Source of the DNA: Torreya grandis
Taxonomy: Eukaryota; Streptophyta; Pinopsida; Cupressales; Taxaceae
DNA length: 64,000 nucleotides
Assembly: GCA_037957365.1 (NCBI GenBank)
Contig: JARHVA010001738.1
Span: 2,368,501-2,432,500 of the forward strand
Reading direction: 5' to 3'
Below the pieces are notes generated by a model. That model saw only the letters and a list, made by a program, of their open reading frames with translations, did not search any database and was not told where the DNA came from. Position 1 is the first letter of the stretch. Each line of letters begins with the position of its first letter. Made by a program: the position numbers and the translations under genes. Positions 12,091 through 25,100 of this stretch are shown here, one piece after another.

Positions 12091-13215
12091 TATCTTACAC
12101 TCTATCACAATTTATATTAGGATAGTAATCTTGGTTAGAGTTAGAGCAGGTATGACTAGGGTAGTTTTATTTCTTGTTTTGTTTTCCTATTTTTTCTCTT
12201 GTTGTGTTGCTTTCCTACTTTTTACTTCCTTGCTTTCCTACTTTATTTTATTTTTATGTGTTTTATTGCTTTATTTTTGTGTTACGTTTTTTTTTTGGTG
12301 TGTTGTAGCTTAGCCGTAAGTCCTATAGACAAGAATTTGTTGGTTCAACTTGTGTTAGCCTAGTCTTGGAAATGGGAAGAAGGGATCATTGATTCTTAAT
12401 AATTGTCATCCAAAGCCAATAAACCTCTTGTAGTGTTCCAATTCAAGAATGTTGAGTGGGGTTAATTATAAATTGATTATTTCATGAAAATCTTAAGCTA
12501 TTTTAAGGTTGTAATATAGTTTAGATGACTTATCATTTACTTGAATAAGATTTTGAATATGTGGGTATCATCATACTATTACCTAAATTCACTAAATAAA
12601 TTACTAAGGTAGAATTTACTACCTGAGAGTGAATAAAATCTAGACTATGTCTTCAATAAATCCCTACACCTAGTTAATTCTGGTTCCCAACCATTCTAGT
12701 TTATGTATGTAGGTATTAAAAAAGAATGATGCAATAATTCATTAAAATCATGAACTAATCAATATTAAATGAATGGTGATTTAGGCAATCTATACCACAT
12801 ATTTGGATGACTATTTCATAGTAGATAAAGGCCTAGAGTTGATCTAAAAGTATCTCTATTGGGGATATGGATGCCTCGCTAGTAGCAAAGCAATGCCCAA
12901 GCCATCTTTAACTAAGCAAAGAATTATTATATAAAATCTAAAGAATGATTAAGTCAATTCATGTTTAATGTCTTAAAGATTGAAAGTTATCGCTTCTAAA
13001 TCCAATGGAAATGGTTAATGAACCATAAAGCATATAGATAATATTATTGTTTGTAAGGTTAAAACTCTATTTCTAGCTTGTGGGCTTTCATTAGTTCTAG
13101 AAAGTAGTTTTGAGATTGATTGAATATCAAAATAAGACAAATAATTTTTGGTTCATCTTTGAATATAAGATATAGATTATAATATTTTATAATGTTTCTT
13201 TGTAGAGGTATCCAT
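12091..13215. other. Non-coding, possible 3' part of gypsy scrap
   Basis: A T/C-rich tract (about 12,160-12,300) is followed by AT-rich sequence with no ORF. It may be the 3' untranslated region or LTR of the element whose pol scrap ends at 12,090, but no LTR partner or terminal motif is visible. Confidence 0.45.
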
Positions 13216-14086
13216 TTGATGATGATCAAATACCCATATTCCTAAAATGGGGACCCTTTTTTCTTTATGTTTCAAAATGCTTAAGATGCCAAGATTGCTA
13301 AATCATCTAACTATATATCAATTTGGTTTACTTTACCAATTATTTTGATTCTATAGTTCTTGGTTAATTATTCATCTTCAAATGTAGATTAGCACTTATA
13401 GATATTTGATTTATTGTAAGTCCTCCAAGTTTTCACTTAATAATGAATCATTAACCATTGACACTTTAAAAAAGTGCAGATATATATTTACTAAGGATGT
13501 TCTACTTAGTTATCCAATTGACATGAATTCAAAAAGATTCACTTGATCTTATTGGAATACCCTATGGTTTTTTAAATAATTTATAAATTTCTACTTTAAA
13601 TTTGTTTTATTTTTCTTAGGATAGATATTTGATGTTTTTAGAAGTCTAACTTAGCTCCTTGATTGATCTCACAGGATGTCAAAAATAAGTTAGTGGTTTG
13701 TGACACCTCATGAAATGTCAAATTAAAGACTCTAACTCAATAAGATAAGTGTCCAACTTATCAGGATTCACAATGCCTTCAAGATATATTTTAGCGTATG
13801 TAGGACACTTGGAATAAATCTACCAAGTTCATTATCTACATGATGCCATCTAGAGAGCTCATAGAGGAACTAGCCATTGAAATTTAAATACAAGGCTATA
13901 TGTTAATATTTTATCCCCAAAAAACAATACTAATTGATATGAGCTACTATGGATCCACCATGCATCCCACTATAATCAAGAGACCTATGACATGTCACTA
14001 TGTGTCTTAAGAGTGACCAACCAAACCTAAGCAGCCTTCCAAAATGATGTGTGTCTCTTGAGGGCCCATCCATTATTGATGTATGT
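13216..14086 (+). repeat. Giant inverted repeat, left arm, outer part
   Basis: This segment is the reverse complement, with many substitutions and small indels, of about 61,160-62,035. Anchor pairs include GAGGGCCCATCCAT near 14,060 against ATGGATGGGCCCTGAG near 61,180, and GTCCTCCAAGTTT near 13,420 against AAACTTGGAGGAC near 61,830. Similarity fades outward of about 13,216 on the left and 62,035 on the right, so these are the approximate ends. It is cut from the inner part by the 14,087-26,945 element. Confidence 0.85.
14082..14086 (+). repeat. Target-site duplication, left copy (TATGT)
   Basis: The five bases before the 5' LTR read TATGT and the five after the 3' LTR (26,946-26,950) read CATGT. 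The single C/T difference fits decay after insertion. The host sequence on both sides belongs to the same inverted-repeat arm, which confirms the insertion point. Confidence 0.8.
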
Positions 14087-15527
14087 TGATGAGCTTAGAA
14101 TATGGCTCATTTTTAACATGTTATTTCCCTCATTTCATCTCTCGAAGGATATTATCTTTTACAAATCATAGACTGTTAGATAGCTATTACATGGAAAGTA
14201 GATAATTGTCTTTTTTATATTGAATCAAAGACTAAACCTTTACTTTATCATTGATGTCTAATACATAGCATATTTTAGTTATTTTTGTTGTGAATAATGC
14301 TTAGGAATAAAACACATGCGATGTATAGTGAAAGTTTAATTTTGATCTCCATCCTGTAGAACTATGAATTCACACAGAAGGCTTGTTTCTATGGACTCCA
14401 CAGGGTTATTTCTACAGACTCTGAAGGCTTGTTTTTATAGACTCTATAGGATTGTTCATATGAACTCCATAAGCTAATTTTTATGGAATCCATAGGATTA
14501 TTTCTATAGACTCCATAGGCTCATTCCTACTAACCTTTTAGGGTCAATTTTGTGGATTTTTTAAAGATAAGGCTACAAATGGGGAAGCTGGTGACCAGAT
14601 AAGATGAGAGAGAATCATTCTAGCTAGATTTAAATGAGGAAAATACCCACCTACTATTTTTTAGGATTTACTTTTGATAAATTTATATATATTTGGATCT
14701 TATGACTATTATAGGATAGTATATCTATTTCATCAAAATAATTAGATCTCTTGGAAATCCAATCTCCTATTTTTGGTTGAGTGGATTGACCAAGGAATCC
14801 TATCTCTTTACATCCTATTTTGAGTTGATTATATTAGTATAAAATGTAAGACTTTTGTTATTAAAAAAAAATAATAGATAAAAAGATACATACAATCATA
14901 TTAAAAGTTTTAGATAGATTGTAATCATTTCAATTTTCTGAATTATCACTTCAGTTTCTAACATTGATTAATCTTTGTTCCCGAGTCCAAGAGGATCAAG
15001 GGACCACTCTCTTTAGAACTAGGAATTGTGTATGGTATTTATGTTATGTTATATTAACTCTTAGTTATAACTAATCAGAATCTTGTTAGTGTTTACATTC
15101 ATTTATAAAACATCAAAATTAATTCATAGTTCAAAAGGAATTTCCTTATTCCAAAGTCATTTCTTTTCTAAGTAATTTTTTAATTTTTTTTTTATAGCAA
15201 ACATGTGAAGAAAATTTTCTTTTTAAGTTAAATATCTCCATTTCCATGCAAGTGTAAATAGAAGTGTGATATTACTTTCAAGAAAAAGAGTGGATTCATT
15301 TGATTAAATAGTTACATATTTTATTTTTTAGAAAAAGAGTGAATCAAGTAGTTTAAGACACATTTCTTTAATTAGTCAAAGTTAGAATAGGACCATAAAA
15401 CACCCCCACAAGTAGACTTCTAGATCTACCATCCTACATCTTACTGTAGACAGCTTAGGACACCAACACTAGTTGATAAGACATCAATTAAACATTGAGT
15501 AAATGAGGAGTTGAATGACACTCATCA
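14087..15527 (+). repeat. 5' LTR of 12.9-kb gypsy element
   Basis: 1,441 bp, starting TGATGAGCTTAG and ending ACACTCATCA. It aligns along its whole length with 25,511-26,945. It contains an array of eight 23-bp repeats at 14,380-14,563, which probably belongs to the promoter region. No clear TATA box was assigned. Confidence 0.95.
14380..14563 (+). repeat. Eight tandem 23-bp repeats in 5' LTR
   Basis: Units start at 14,380, 14,403, 14,426, 14,449, 14,472, 14,495, 14,518 and 14,541, exactly 23 bp apart, with consensus near GGCTTGTTTCTATGGACTCC. The spacing is perfect although individual units have diverged. The same number of units is found in the 3' LTR at 25,799. Confidence 0.92.
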
Positions 15528-15531
15528 TTTT

Positions 15532-15549
15532 TGGCATCATTGTCAGGGG
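15532..15549 (+). other. Primer-binding site, tRNA-Asp type, decayed
   Basis: TGGCATCATTGTCAGGGG lies four bases after the 5' LTR. It matches the complement of the plant tRNA-Asp 3' end used by Athila-type elements. I see five differences, all C-to-T or G-to-A, three of them at former CpG sites. This is the expected result of decay of methylated DNA after insertion. Confidence 0.85.
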
Positions 15550-15638
15550 AAAAAGGTGTTAGTAAGGTAATAATTATTGGTCTAGAGAGAAAAAAACTAT
15601 AAAAATCATAAAATCCCAAAAATAAATTCCATAAATTC

Positions 15639-17430
15639 ATGTACCATCCTAGAGATTCTAAAGGATGATTCATCCCAAAATTCCCACCAAGAACACAAGT
15701 TGAAACTCCTTTAACATCTCTGAGTAGTGAACCAAAAGTTACGAGTGAAACTTATCTGTAAGAATCTTTAGAAAATTGGATAGAAACCTAACCATTACCA
15801 CAAGAAATCCCCATACAAAAAATTCCCAAAGATCAATCTCTTGTAGGAAGATATTATTTAGAAATTGAGAAGGACTTAGAAGAAGCATTTCAAAAATCCA
15901 TAGTTGAAGAAAATTTTGAGAACTTTGAACAACCCATAACTGATACCACAAATATTCAGTGGGAAGATCATCCCAGCTTTGAAACATTATCAGAAGAAGA
16001 AAATATGGCTCTCCAACAAAATTAACAATTTGCACAACCAAGGACTTTTTTCTTTCCTATTGTTGTAGATCCTAATGATCAAACCCCCATGAAAAATATT
16101 TCATGATCTAATTTTCCAAATTTTTGGGGAAGATCTATATTAGATCCTGATCAATTCCTATTTGATTTTAAGCTACTATGTCAAACCTATGATTACATAA
16201 TAGATAGCCAAAAATTAAAACTATTTCCCTCTATAATTAAAGATGCAGCTATGAGATGGTTCGTGGGTTTATCTGGCGATTCTATTAGAACATGGGATGA
16301 CATGGAGACATAATTATTAAACAAGTATCATGATTACTACTAAGTGTAGGAAAGAAAAGAGGATTTATTCAAAATCAAATAGAATGAGGATGAATCTTTA
16401 GAGGATTATTTGGATAGATTCATGTTCACTCATAAATGAAGCAATTATCCACTCACTGAAGAAGTTCAAAAATTTATTTTCTTAAAAGGATTGGATGAAG
16501 ATACTAGAGATGCCTTAAATCTGATGCGAGGTGGAGATATAAATAAGTTATCTTTCAATCAAATTTCTGAGCTTTGTATGAACTACTCTCGAACAAAACT
16601 TAGAGTTAGGAGAGGAAGGTTTGGGAAATATAATGAGGTGGGTAAGCTATTGGAAGAATTTGCTAATCTAAAGACAGATATTCTAGTTACACTAAATATT
16701 ACTTTAGATGGCCTTCAAGCTAATACAAATGCAATAGAACCTATAGTAATCTATTATCCTAAGTGTAGATAGAAACATGCCCTTAGAGACTTCCCCATAG
16801 ATAAAACTAATGTTTCATCATGTGGGATCTATGATGCAATAGATCATGATAACAAACATTGCACCCTTTTACCTATTTTAAAAAATCAAATGAAAACACA
16901 AGTCTAGTCCATTGAATAAGTAAATTATATCTAGAGACAAACATTTTCCCCACAAAACTAGGCTCAAGGACATTATAATGTAAGAAACCTAGTTAATCCA
17001 TGGATGGCACCATGGAATGTTTCAATTCCTTGATCTTTTTGGAATCAACCCCAAATTACATCAATCTAAAATATATGGGTAGGACAAGATTGGATGCCAA
17101 CACCCCCATGGATGGTGCCACAACCATAGTAATAATGGGTACCACAATAGCAATGAATACCACAACAATATCATAAATGGAATCCATAATAGAACTTATA
17201 GCAATAATTCACCCAACTAAAAAGACCACTTCCATAGCAAACTATAATTCCACCCCCAATTATTTAGTAACAAGGGCAAATCAATCGACCCTCAATATCT
17301 ACACAACCAATAGTAAATCTAAAAAATAAATAAGCAACACCTATTTATGTTAATGAATAGGAAGAGATAATAAATGTTGGAGTTATTGATTATTCAGACA
17401 TACATTTAAGATCAGGAAAACTATACAAAA
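15639..17430 (+). pseudogene. gag of 12.9-kb gypsy element
   Basis: Would encode the capsid-like Gag that packages the element RNA. The frame opens at ATG 15,639 and stays in one phase to about 17,430, broken only by stops. After a ~150-residue acidic leader, the retrotransposon gag domain runs from about 16,110 to 16,640, with DPDQFL, LKLFPSIIKDAAMRWF, SIRTWDDM and LEDYLDRF. A zinc-finger-like segment (YYPKC, then SSCGIYD, then HDNKHC) follows at 16,755-16,865. A low-complexity Pro/Gln-rich stretch then leads to HLRSGK near 17,395. Stops at the leader and core boundaries sit at likely former CAA or CGA codons. Confidence 0.85.
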
Positions 17431-17479
17431 ACCTTTAATTCTAATTTTTGAGATACCTGATGAAAAAGAAAGAAATCAT

Positions 17480-18290
17480 CTCAATTAAACACTAGAGAAG
17501 ATGAAATCAAAATGAGCCCTGAAGAAAACAAAGAAACCACTACTACACTAGTAGTTCCTTTTCCTAAAATATTAAAAGAAATTGATATTAAACTAGAATC
17601 AAACTTAGTCCATGAGTTACAAAAGATCAATAGTGAGGTACCCTTACTATAAGCTATTAGGGATATACCTAAATTGAACAAGATCATCAAAAACCTTTGT
17701 ATCAAGACACCTAGGAGGAAATCAAAATATATAGGAACCATTTATGTTGACAAAAAAGTTGATGATTTATTAGCAATAAAACTATTAGTTCCAAAATATG
17801 TATATCCAAGAAGCCCAATGATCATAGTCACAATCAACAGTAAAGAAATTCCTAATGTCTTGGTAGATTTGGGAGTAACAATTAATGTTATGATAATTGA
17901 TATTCTCCATACATTATCTCTTATGAGAATTCAACCCATAACTACCATTCTTCAAATGGTAGATCAATTTGTAAAAAAAATAGAAGGGACTATAGAAAAT
18001 GTTGAAAGAGTCTTGGGAATATCCAGTAAATATCATGGTCTTACAACCTAAAACAAGAATATAGGATATCCCATAATCCTAGGTAGACCATGGTTGGCTA
18101 CTATAGTAGCATTAATTTATTGTAGGTCAGGAGACATGACCATTTCTAATGGGTTAAAATTGAAATGCATCTCTTTGTATCCTCCTACAAAACCATCAAT
18201 AAATCACATACAAGAACTTTGGGTAGATGAATCAAAAAACACATCAAACAATATTTTCCTCTTTAGATCTGATCATAGTAAATAAACACT
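17480..18290 (+). pseudogene. Retropepsin region of 12.9-kb gypsy element
   Basis: Would encode the aspartic protease that cuts the polyprotein. It reads in the frame of pol, one step from gag, so gag and pol were joined by a shift or an indel near 17,440-17,475. The active-site strand reads VLVDLGVTINVM (about 17,860-17,895), the VDLGASINVM style seen in this group, with the catalytic Asp kept. A flap and C-terminal part with ILGRPWLATIV follow near 18,085. A Ser-rich linker with repeated ESTSPESKDSASP-like words extends to about 18,420. Confidence 0.75.
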
Positions 18291-18659
18291 TAGAAGATTG
18301 AATTGAGACATATACCCAGAATATATAGACTCTATCAGTCTAAAAGCTATGGAATCTACTAGTCCAGAATCTAAAGACTCTGCCAGCCCAAAAACTATGG
18401 ACTACATCAGTTTAGGATTGTTGGGTCAGACAGAATATTATGAAAGCTCCACTTCTACATCTTCTATTGTTTCCTCACCATATGATCATGGATTGATAAA
18501 AGAAAGTGTGTGGAAGTTGATATAATAATAGTAAACTCATTTCTTAGATGCATTCCATTATTCTTTAGCAAGACTGACTCCTCCTGGAAAAGAGCTTGTT
18601 GATAGTGTAACCATGTTCCATAAGATACTTCCTCATCCATGTCACCTAAACTCATTGAT

Positions 18660-19640
18660 TAGTTAATTAAAGTAAATAGAATCTAACTACCTAGGCATAA
18701 AACTAATCATGTTATTACATGAAAAGATTTTGAACATCAATAGTTGGTTAACAAATGAAGAGGAAGATCAACTCTTTGAAGTACTGGAAAGACATACCAA
18801 GGTTTTTTTCTTGGGATTATACTAGCATGAAGGGAATTTAAACCAACATATGCACTCATCACATTTACATGGAACCTATCAAATTGCTCAAACAACCACA
18901 AAGAAGAATAAACCCAATATTAAAAGAGATAGTCAAAATAGAGATCTAAAAATTATTAGAAGTTGGGTTTATTTACCCAATCTCAGATAGCTAGTGGGTT
19001 TCACCCTTGGTAATTATGCCAAGTAAAAATATAAAATTAAGGGTATGTGTATATTATAGAGAACTAAACAAGTAACACTACGATATTATTTTCCTCTACC
19101 TTTCATTGATCAATTTCTTGACAACATAGCAGGAAAAAGATATTTTTCCTTCTTGGATGGGTTTAGTGGGTGTGACTAGATAATGGTGGTAGCTAAAGAT
19201 CAAGATAAAACCAAATTTACCTACCCTTGTGGAAATTTTGCTTATTGATTACTCCTATTTGGAATCTTTAATGCTCTAGTAACCTTTCAAAGATTAGTTA
19301 TGGCAATATTCACTAACCTTACAAATGATTGTGTTGAAGTATATATAGATGATTTCATTATTCATGGTGGAACTTATGAAGAGGCTCTTACAAACTTAGA
19401 AAGGGTATTGATTAGATGTGAAGAACATCAATTATATTTGAGCCATGAGAAATGTTTGTTACTGATGGATGAAGGAATAGTTCTAGGACACCATATTTAT
19501 ATAAAAGGCATTTCATTAGATCTAAATAAGGTTGAAATAATCTCCAACTTACCCATCCCACAAACACAAACTAAAATTAAGAGTTTTTTAGGACATGCTA
19601 GTTACTACAGACACTTTATAGATATTTTTATCTAAATATT
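18660..19640 (+). pseudogene. Reverse transcriptase of 12.9-kb gypsy element
   Basis: Would copy the element RNA into cDNA. The connection region starts near 18,660. The N-terminal RT block (18,902-19,080) reads INPILKEIV, VGFIYPISDS, VSPLVIMP and LRVCVYY in a shifted frame, so small indels lie on either side. From about 19,080 the pol frame resumes with FPLPFIDQFLD, FSFLDGFSG, then the catalytic YIDD at 19,342-19,353, HEKC and GHHIYIKGISLD. The frame then passes a TAA at 19,633 into RH. The two aspartates of YIDD are intact. The stops make it inactive. Confidence 0.9.
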
Positions 19641-19689
19641 TACCCTTATGTTTTCCTTTCTTACAAAAGATAATACATTCAAATGGAGT

Positions 19690-20200
19690 GATAGTTGCCA
19701 GTAGGCCTTTAAGATCATCAAAGCTAAACTCATTATAGCTCTAGTATTGAGATGACCATATTAGACTCAGCCATTCCATATATACATAGATGCTTCCAAT
19801 ATAATAATAGGATAAATCCTTGGATAAAAGGATAAAGATGATAACATGTATGCTATATATTATATTAGCAAAACCATGACACCTATTGAAATAAAATATA
19901 CCATAATTAAGAGGAAATTCCTAGTTTTAGTCTATGAAATTAACAAATTTAGACACTACATAATAGGCTACAAGGCATTTTTCTATATAGATCATTTAGT
20001 TATTAGATATCCTACCAATAAACCAATTGTGGGAGGTAGGATTATTATATGGTTGTTTTTATTACAAGAATTTGATGTTATTATTATAGATAAACCAGGG
20101 AAGTCTAATGTGGTTGCTGATTTCTTATCAAGAATGAACACTATAGGTGAAGAACTGGTAGAAGATGAATTTCCAAACAAACAACTATTTTTTATTTCAT
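19690..20200 (+). pseudogene. RNase H of 12.9-kb gypsy element
   Basis: Would remove the RNA strand after reverse transcription. It follows RT in the same frame: PFHIYIDASN (first Asp), AIYYISKTM, TIIKRKFLVLVYEINKFRHYI, DHLVIRYPTNK and NVVADFLSRM (last Asp). The usual Glu before the LAVV-type helix is Lys here. TAG at 19,762-19,764 sits where the family has Trp before the PFHIYIDAS motif, and two TAA codons near 19,810-19,830 sit where Gln is usual. There is no frameshift. Confidence 0.88.
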
Positions 20201-20325
20201 AAAAATCTCTATGGTTTTTTGATATATCCAATTACCTCACCACAGGGAAGTTTCATATATAATTTTTACAAAAATAAAAGAAACATTTAATCAAAGAAAG
20301 TTCTTCTTTTAAATGGATTAATAGA

Positions 20326-21597
20326 ATGTTATTCAAACATGGACCTGACCATGTGTTTCAGAGGTGTGTGACAAATGTTGAAGCTTATGATATTATCATA
20401 GTTTATCTTGATGAACTAGGAGAAGGTCATTACTCAACTCAAAAAACCATACACAAAATCCTAGGATTAGGATACTATTGGCCTCACCTTCATCAAAAAG
20501 TCAAAAGATATGTCAGACATTGTGATGCTTGTCAGAGAATTGGGTAGCCTACTCTTTCAACAGAGATGCCTCTACACCCTCATCCTCAATTGGTTTTGGA
20601 ACCATTTAAGAAATAAGGAATTGATTTTATGGGTCCTATGGATCCTTCTTCTAGAGGAAAAGAATATCTCCTAGTATATACAAACTATCTAGCTAAGTGG
20701 GCAGAAGTGGAAGTATTAACTCATGCAAGATAAGAGATGGTAACTGATTTCTTATATTTAAAAATCATGCAAAGATTTGGTACTCCAAGAGAGATAGTCT
20801 CAGATTAAGGACCACAGTTCATGTCAAACATGATAAAGTACTTCATTCAAGTATATCAAATATAACACAAAAAAACATATCCATACCATCCATAAGATAA
20901 TGGGAAAGTTGAAGTCACCAACAAAGAACTAGAAACCATTCTAACTAAGATTGTTAATTCTAGCAAAAAGGATTGGGCAGATAAGGTATGAAAAGTAGTT
21001 TGGGCCTATAATACTACTTGAAAAATAACAACTAGATTTTGACCTTATGAATTGGTTTATGGTAAAAATCCCTTATTCTATATTGAATTTGAATTACAAA
21101 CTTTGAAAAAAATTATATAAGTAGGGATTAAATTAGAAGAAACACAGAAAGAAAAACTCTTACAACTTAATCAACTTGATGAGATGAGGATGGAAGCACT
21201 ATTAAGAACTGAATTAGTATAATATCAAAGAAAAGTTTGGTATGATTCACAGATCAAGCAACATAAGTTTTATAAAGGAGATTGGGCACTATTGTTTGAT
21301 TCGAAATTTCAATAGTTTAAAGAAAAACTACAAACAAGGTGGTTGGGACCTTATCAGATTGAGGTATTTGAAAATGGTTCTATTAAGCTAATACCTATTA
21401 ATGATAGTAGAATATCTCTGTTAGTTAATGGTCATAGATTGAATCTTTATCAAAAACCTCTAAATAAAGAAGAATTTTTTCAAAACGTAAAAGATCAAGT
21501 AGCCTTTCTAGAGGACTCTGATTCTTCTAGAGAAACTACTTCAAATCAAGTAGCTATTCTAGAGGACTCTACTTCTTCTAGAGATCCTGCTCCTTGA
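20326..21597 (+). pseudogene. Integrase of 12.9-kb gypsy element
   Basis: Would insert the cDNA into chromosomes. The zinc-binding part (20,380-20,545) has GHYSTQKT, YYWPHLH and CDACQRIG; the first His of the HHCC set reads Tyr. The catalytic core has GIDFMGP (Asp, about 20,620), IVSD (Asp, about 20,800) and GKVEVTNKE (Glu, about 20,905), so the DDE triad is kept. The C-terminal GPY/F module reads RWLGPYQIEVF at about 21,335. A tail of two near-repeated Glu/Asp/Ser-rich segments ends at tandem stops at 21,595. Stops at 20,806, 20,893, 20,989 and 21,019 fall on positions normally Gln or Trp. The frame has no indels from 20,326 to 21,597. Confidence 0.92.
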
Positions 21598-21764
21598 TGA
21601 TCCTATTTGAAAAAAAAAAAAAAAGGAAAAATATCAATAGTGAAAATCCTTTCAGGGACACTATTGACAATGCATGCCTAGAAAACTAGCTTGTTGGCTG
21701 CCTATGCATTGTAAAAAGGGCTTTGGCTAGAAAACTAGCAATGGCTAGCCCAAGGGAAAAAACA

Positions 21765-22118
<354 letters not shown>

Positions 22119-22783
22119 AGAATCTCATTATGTCACTATTATTGGTCTTCTCCATACAATAAAAGTTGTTCTTTCAATCCATGTAAACTTATTTATGCAG
22201 GACAAATGGTAAGCAAAGGATAAATCTAAGGTCAAAAGTAAGTGAAACATATATTCTATTTATCTATTTTTAGTTAACTAATTTCTTTGATTTAATTATG
22301 ATTTATCCTATAGAGATGACCCAAATGTGAATCCTTCCAAAATAGAATGACATGAAACATACCATAATGGATAAGCATGAAAACAAGATGGCAAAGGTAT
22401 ATGTCTATGTCATGATGACCTATGTAGCTTTGGTACAGTCAATTTCATCATCAATAATTATAATGATAGGGATGTCATAAAGGGGTTCTAATTGAAATGA
22501 TAAATCATTGTCACCATCAAAGTGCCACATCATCATTTCATCCAATTTGTAATCATTTAACAACACAGATAGCACAATCCATAGAAATGTGTAGTGATGA
22601 ATTGTATAAAATAATTATATCAAACTATGGATTCATGAAGCTATGGATTTTCTCACAAAACATTTCATTTCTATAGATCCTCAATGATTGTTGCCTACAA
22701 ATTTCAATATAATTTGGTTTAAACCCTAATATAAGTTTAAAAAATAGAGTTGTCTATAAATCTGAGTAGAAATGGGATAAAAA

Positions 22784-25100
22784 ATGAGATCAGAGCTGAA
22801 GAATGTAGCAAAGCTTCACAAAGATAAATCTTTTATGATAGTGGTTAGAGAAAATGTCTGGTTACCTTTCATTGAAAAGTTCCAAGGTTTCCATGAGAAA
22901 ATGGCAAGAGAATTCATCACTAATCTCATCCTTGAGTTTTTAGTTGTTAAAGGAATTGTTATTCATGTTTCAACTCAAATTATAAGTCAAAGCATACATG
23001 TTCCAAAAGAGGGAATGAGAGTGACAGACAAAATTCCATTCAATGATTTAATTATTCAGTTTAATGGTAATGAGTAGATTGGGACTTTTTGTCTAGTAGA
23101 TTCTAATGGAAAATCAAAAGGGATTCATAGAAATTCACTTCCTGAACCTTGGAAACCTATATCCAAGTAGGTACTTAAGTATATCATTTATGAGGGGAAA
23201 AATAGTGTTTTAGGATGAGATGCCATGAAAATATTAATACACCTTAAGTATGGGAGGCAAAACCCTAATTACAAGATTAACCTTCCATCCTTATTATATG
23301 GCTCCCTTCAAATTATGACTACAAATCCTAATTCTACTCTTAGGCACCATGGCCTTATTCACTTAATTATCCAACATCATTTCTTTCAACAAGGACAAGA
23401 GGTCTAGGAGGAATTTTAGAATAGTGTAACATAACAAATTCCAAATTTTCCCTACATAAGAAACCTAATATTTACCCTAAGAACACTCATCTCCACCTGC
23501 TACATCAGCTGAGAAAATAACTCCAAAGAAGAAATCATAAACTGTAGTCTCAAAAAAAATCCCTTCTTCTTCTTCAAGAAGGATCACAAGGTCTCAAATC
23601 CCTATAGTTTCAAGGTCCCCAAAAGAACCTTAGGAATGTATAGTTTAACCAATTACCTTATCAAGAAGAATAAAATTGAAATAAAAGGTTTCTATAGTTT
23701 TTTAGAAGACCAAGGGTTTGATGGTTGAAAAGTAATTACAACCGAGTGTAGCTTAGAGAGTGACCAAAAGAAGGAAAAATTTGATTCTAATGGATGAAGA
23801 TGAATAAAAGGTTACATACATTCTACATAGTCTTTAAAAGGTATCTCATTCCTCCATACATCAAAGTATCTCTAAAACTATAGATATTGAAGAAAATCCT
23901 TTTGAAAGGAACTCTTCAATCATAATAGAGGAGCCAATTCAAAAAGAAGAGCCAACCACAGTAGATGAATCAAGTATGGTGGAAAAACCACATGTTTGAA
24001 TTGAAACTGTAATGAATAAAGGAAAAAATTATATGCAAAAATGAGAAAGGAGAGTCATTTAATCTAAATGATCTTGTTATGTAGTTAAACTTGAAGCTTT
24101 CTCAAGCTCAATCTCTAGAGCAATAACAAATAACTAACATTGCTAACTTGACCAGTCAATTATAGAATAAGGACCATCTCAACTCATTATTGGTATAAAA
24201 ATTGGACACAACATCTACCAATCATGCATCATAAGTTCATAGATTATAATAAATGATAAATATAAATGAAATTGAACAAATAGACCTTTGGATATATGTA
24301 TAAAATTTGAAGAAGGAGAATAAGAGATTGCAGAGTTTGGTAAACTCTTCCAAAGCACCTTCTAATGTTTCACCTTCTCCTCCTAAGATATTTGTTGACT
24401 AAAGTTGTCAAACAGGTTGTCTAACTATTCCTACCTTGAAAATACTAAATCAAATTGAATAATAATATTCCATACTCAAATAGAAAACAAAGTTGCAACT
24501 TTTTCAAACAAAATATTGGAAAATGAAAAGAAAGAATTGAAAGCTAAGGTCTAAGATTTAGAGGAAAATTTGCAAGATACATGCAAATTAGGGGAATCTA
24601 TTTTGGCATGTAGGAATCCTTCTCCTGCATATAATTTTTTTTATTTTAACAATTTTATAGATGGCAACTTCTGAAGATCTCTTGTCATCTTCCTTACAAG
24701 ATTTTACATCCAACAATATTTCTAGAAATTTTCTATAGTGTTGAACCTGATCAGCAATATTTGCTTTGTGAGTTTTATTTGCATGATTTTATCATAGGAG
24801 ACCATAAGCACAATAATTTCTTGATAAAAATACATGTAGGAGAAGTTTAACTGAGGGCATTGTATTCTACATTCAAAAATCAACTAGCATGGAAAAGCAG
24901 ATTTGATGAGTATACAAATCATGCTAAGACTATAGGATTGTGTATTAGACCAACCTTTCCTATCCCTAGATTGATCAAAAAGTATTTTAACTATGATTAT
25001 TTAAGTGATGAATTTAAAAATCACTATTTACAAGCTTTATATGATTGTGTTGTTTCTTTTGACTTGTTTTTAAGATAGAGTTTTGATTCGTTGATGATTG
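22784..25100 (+). pseudogene. ORF between INT and 3' LTR, decayed
   Basis: A separate ORF in the position of the env-like ORF of Athila elements. It opens at ATG 22,784. The N-terminal ~200 residues contain ENVWLPFIEKFQGFHEKMAR, EFITNLILE, VVKGIVIHVS and SIHVPKEG. This strand order resembles the putative plant transposon protein domain (REFYANL-type) known from many plant retroelements. Ser/Arg-rich and Glu-rich segments follow (about 23,540-23,990), then a coiled-coil (about 24,480-24,590) and another globular stretch in the first frame (24,860-25,078). I see no clear signal peptide or transmembrane pair, so a true envelope role is not supported. Stops and frame changes mark it as dead. Confidence 0.65.

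Noticed and set aside
22784..23077. True envelope gene
   Set aside because: Right position for an env-like ORF, but no signal peptide, cleavage site or membrane anchor can be seen.
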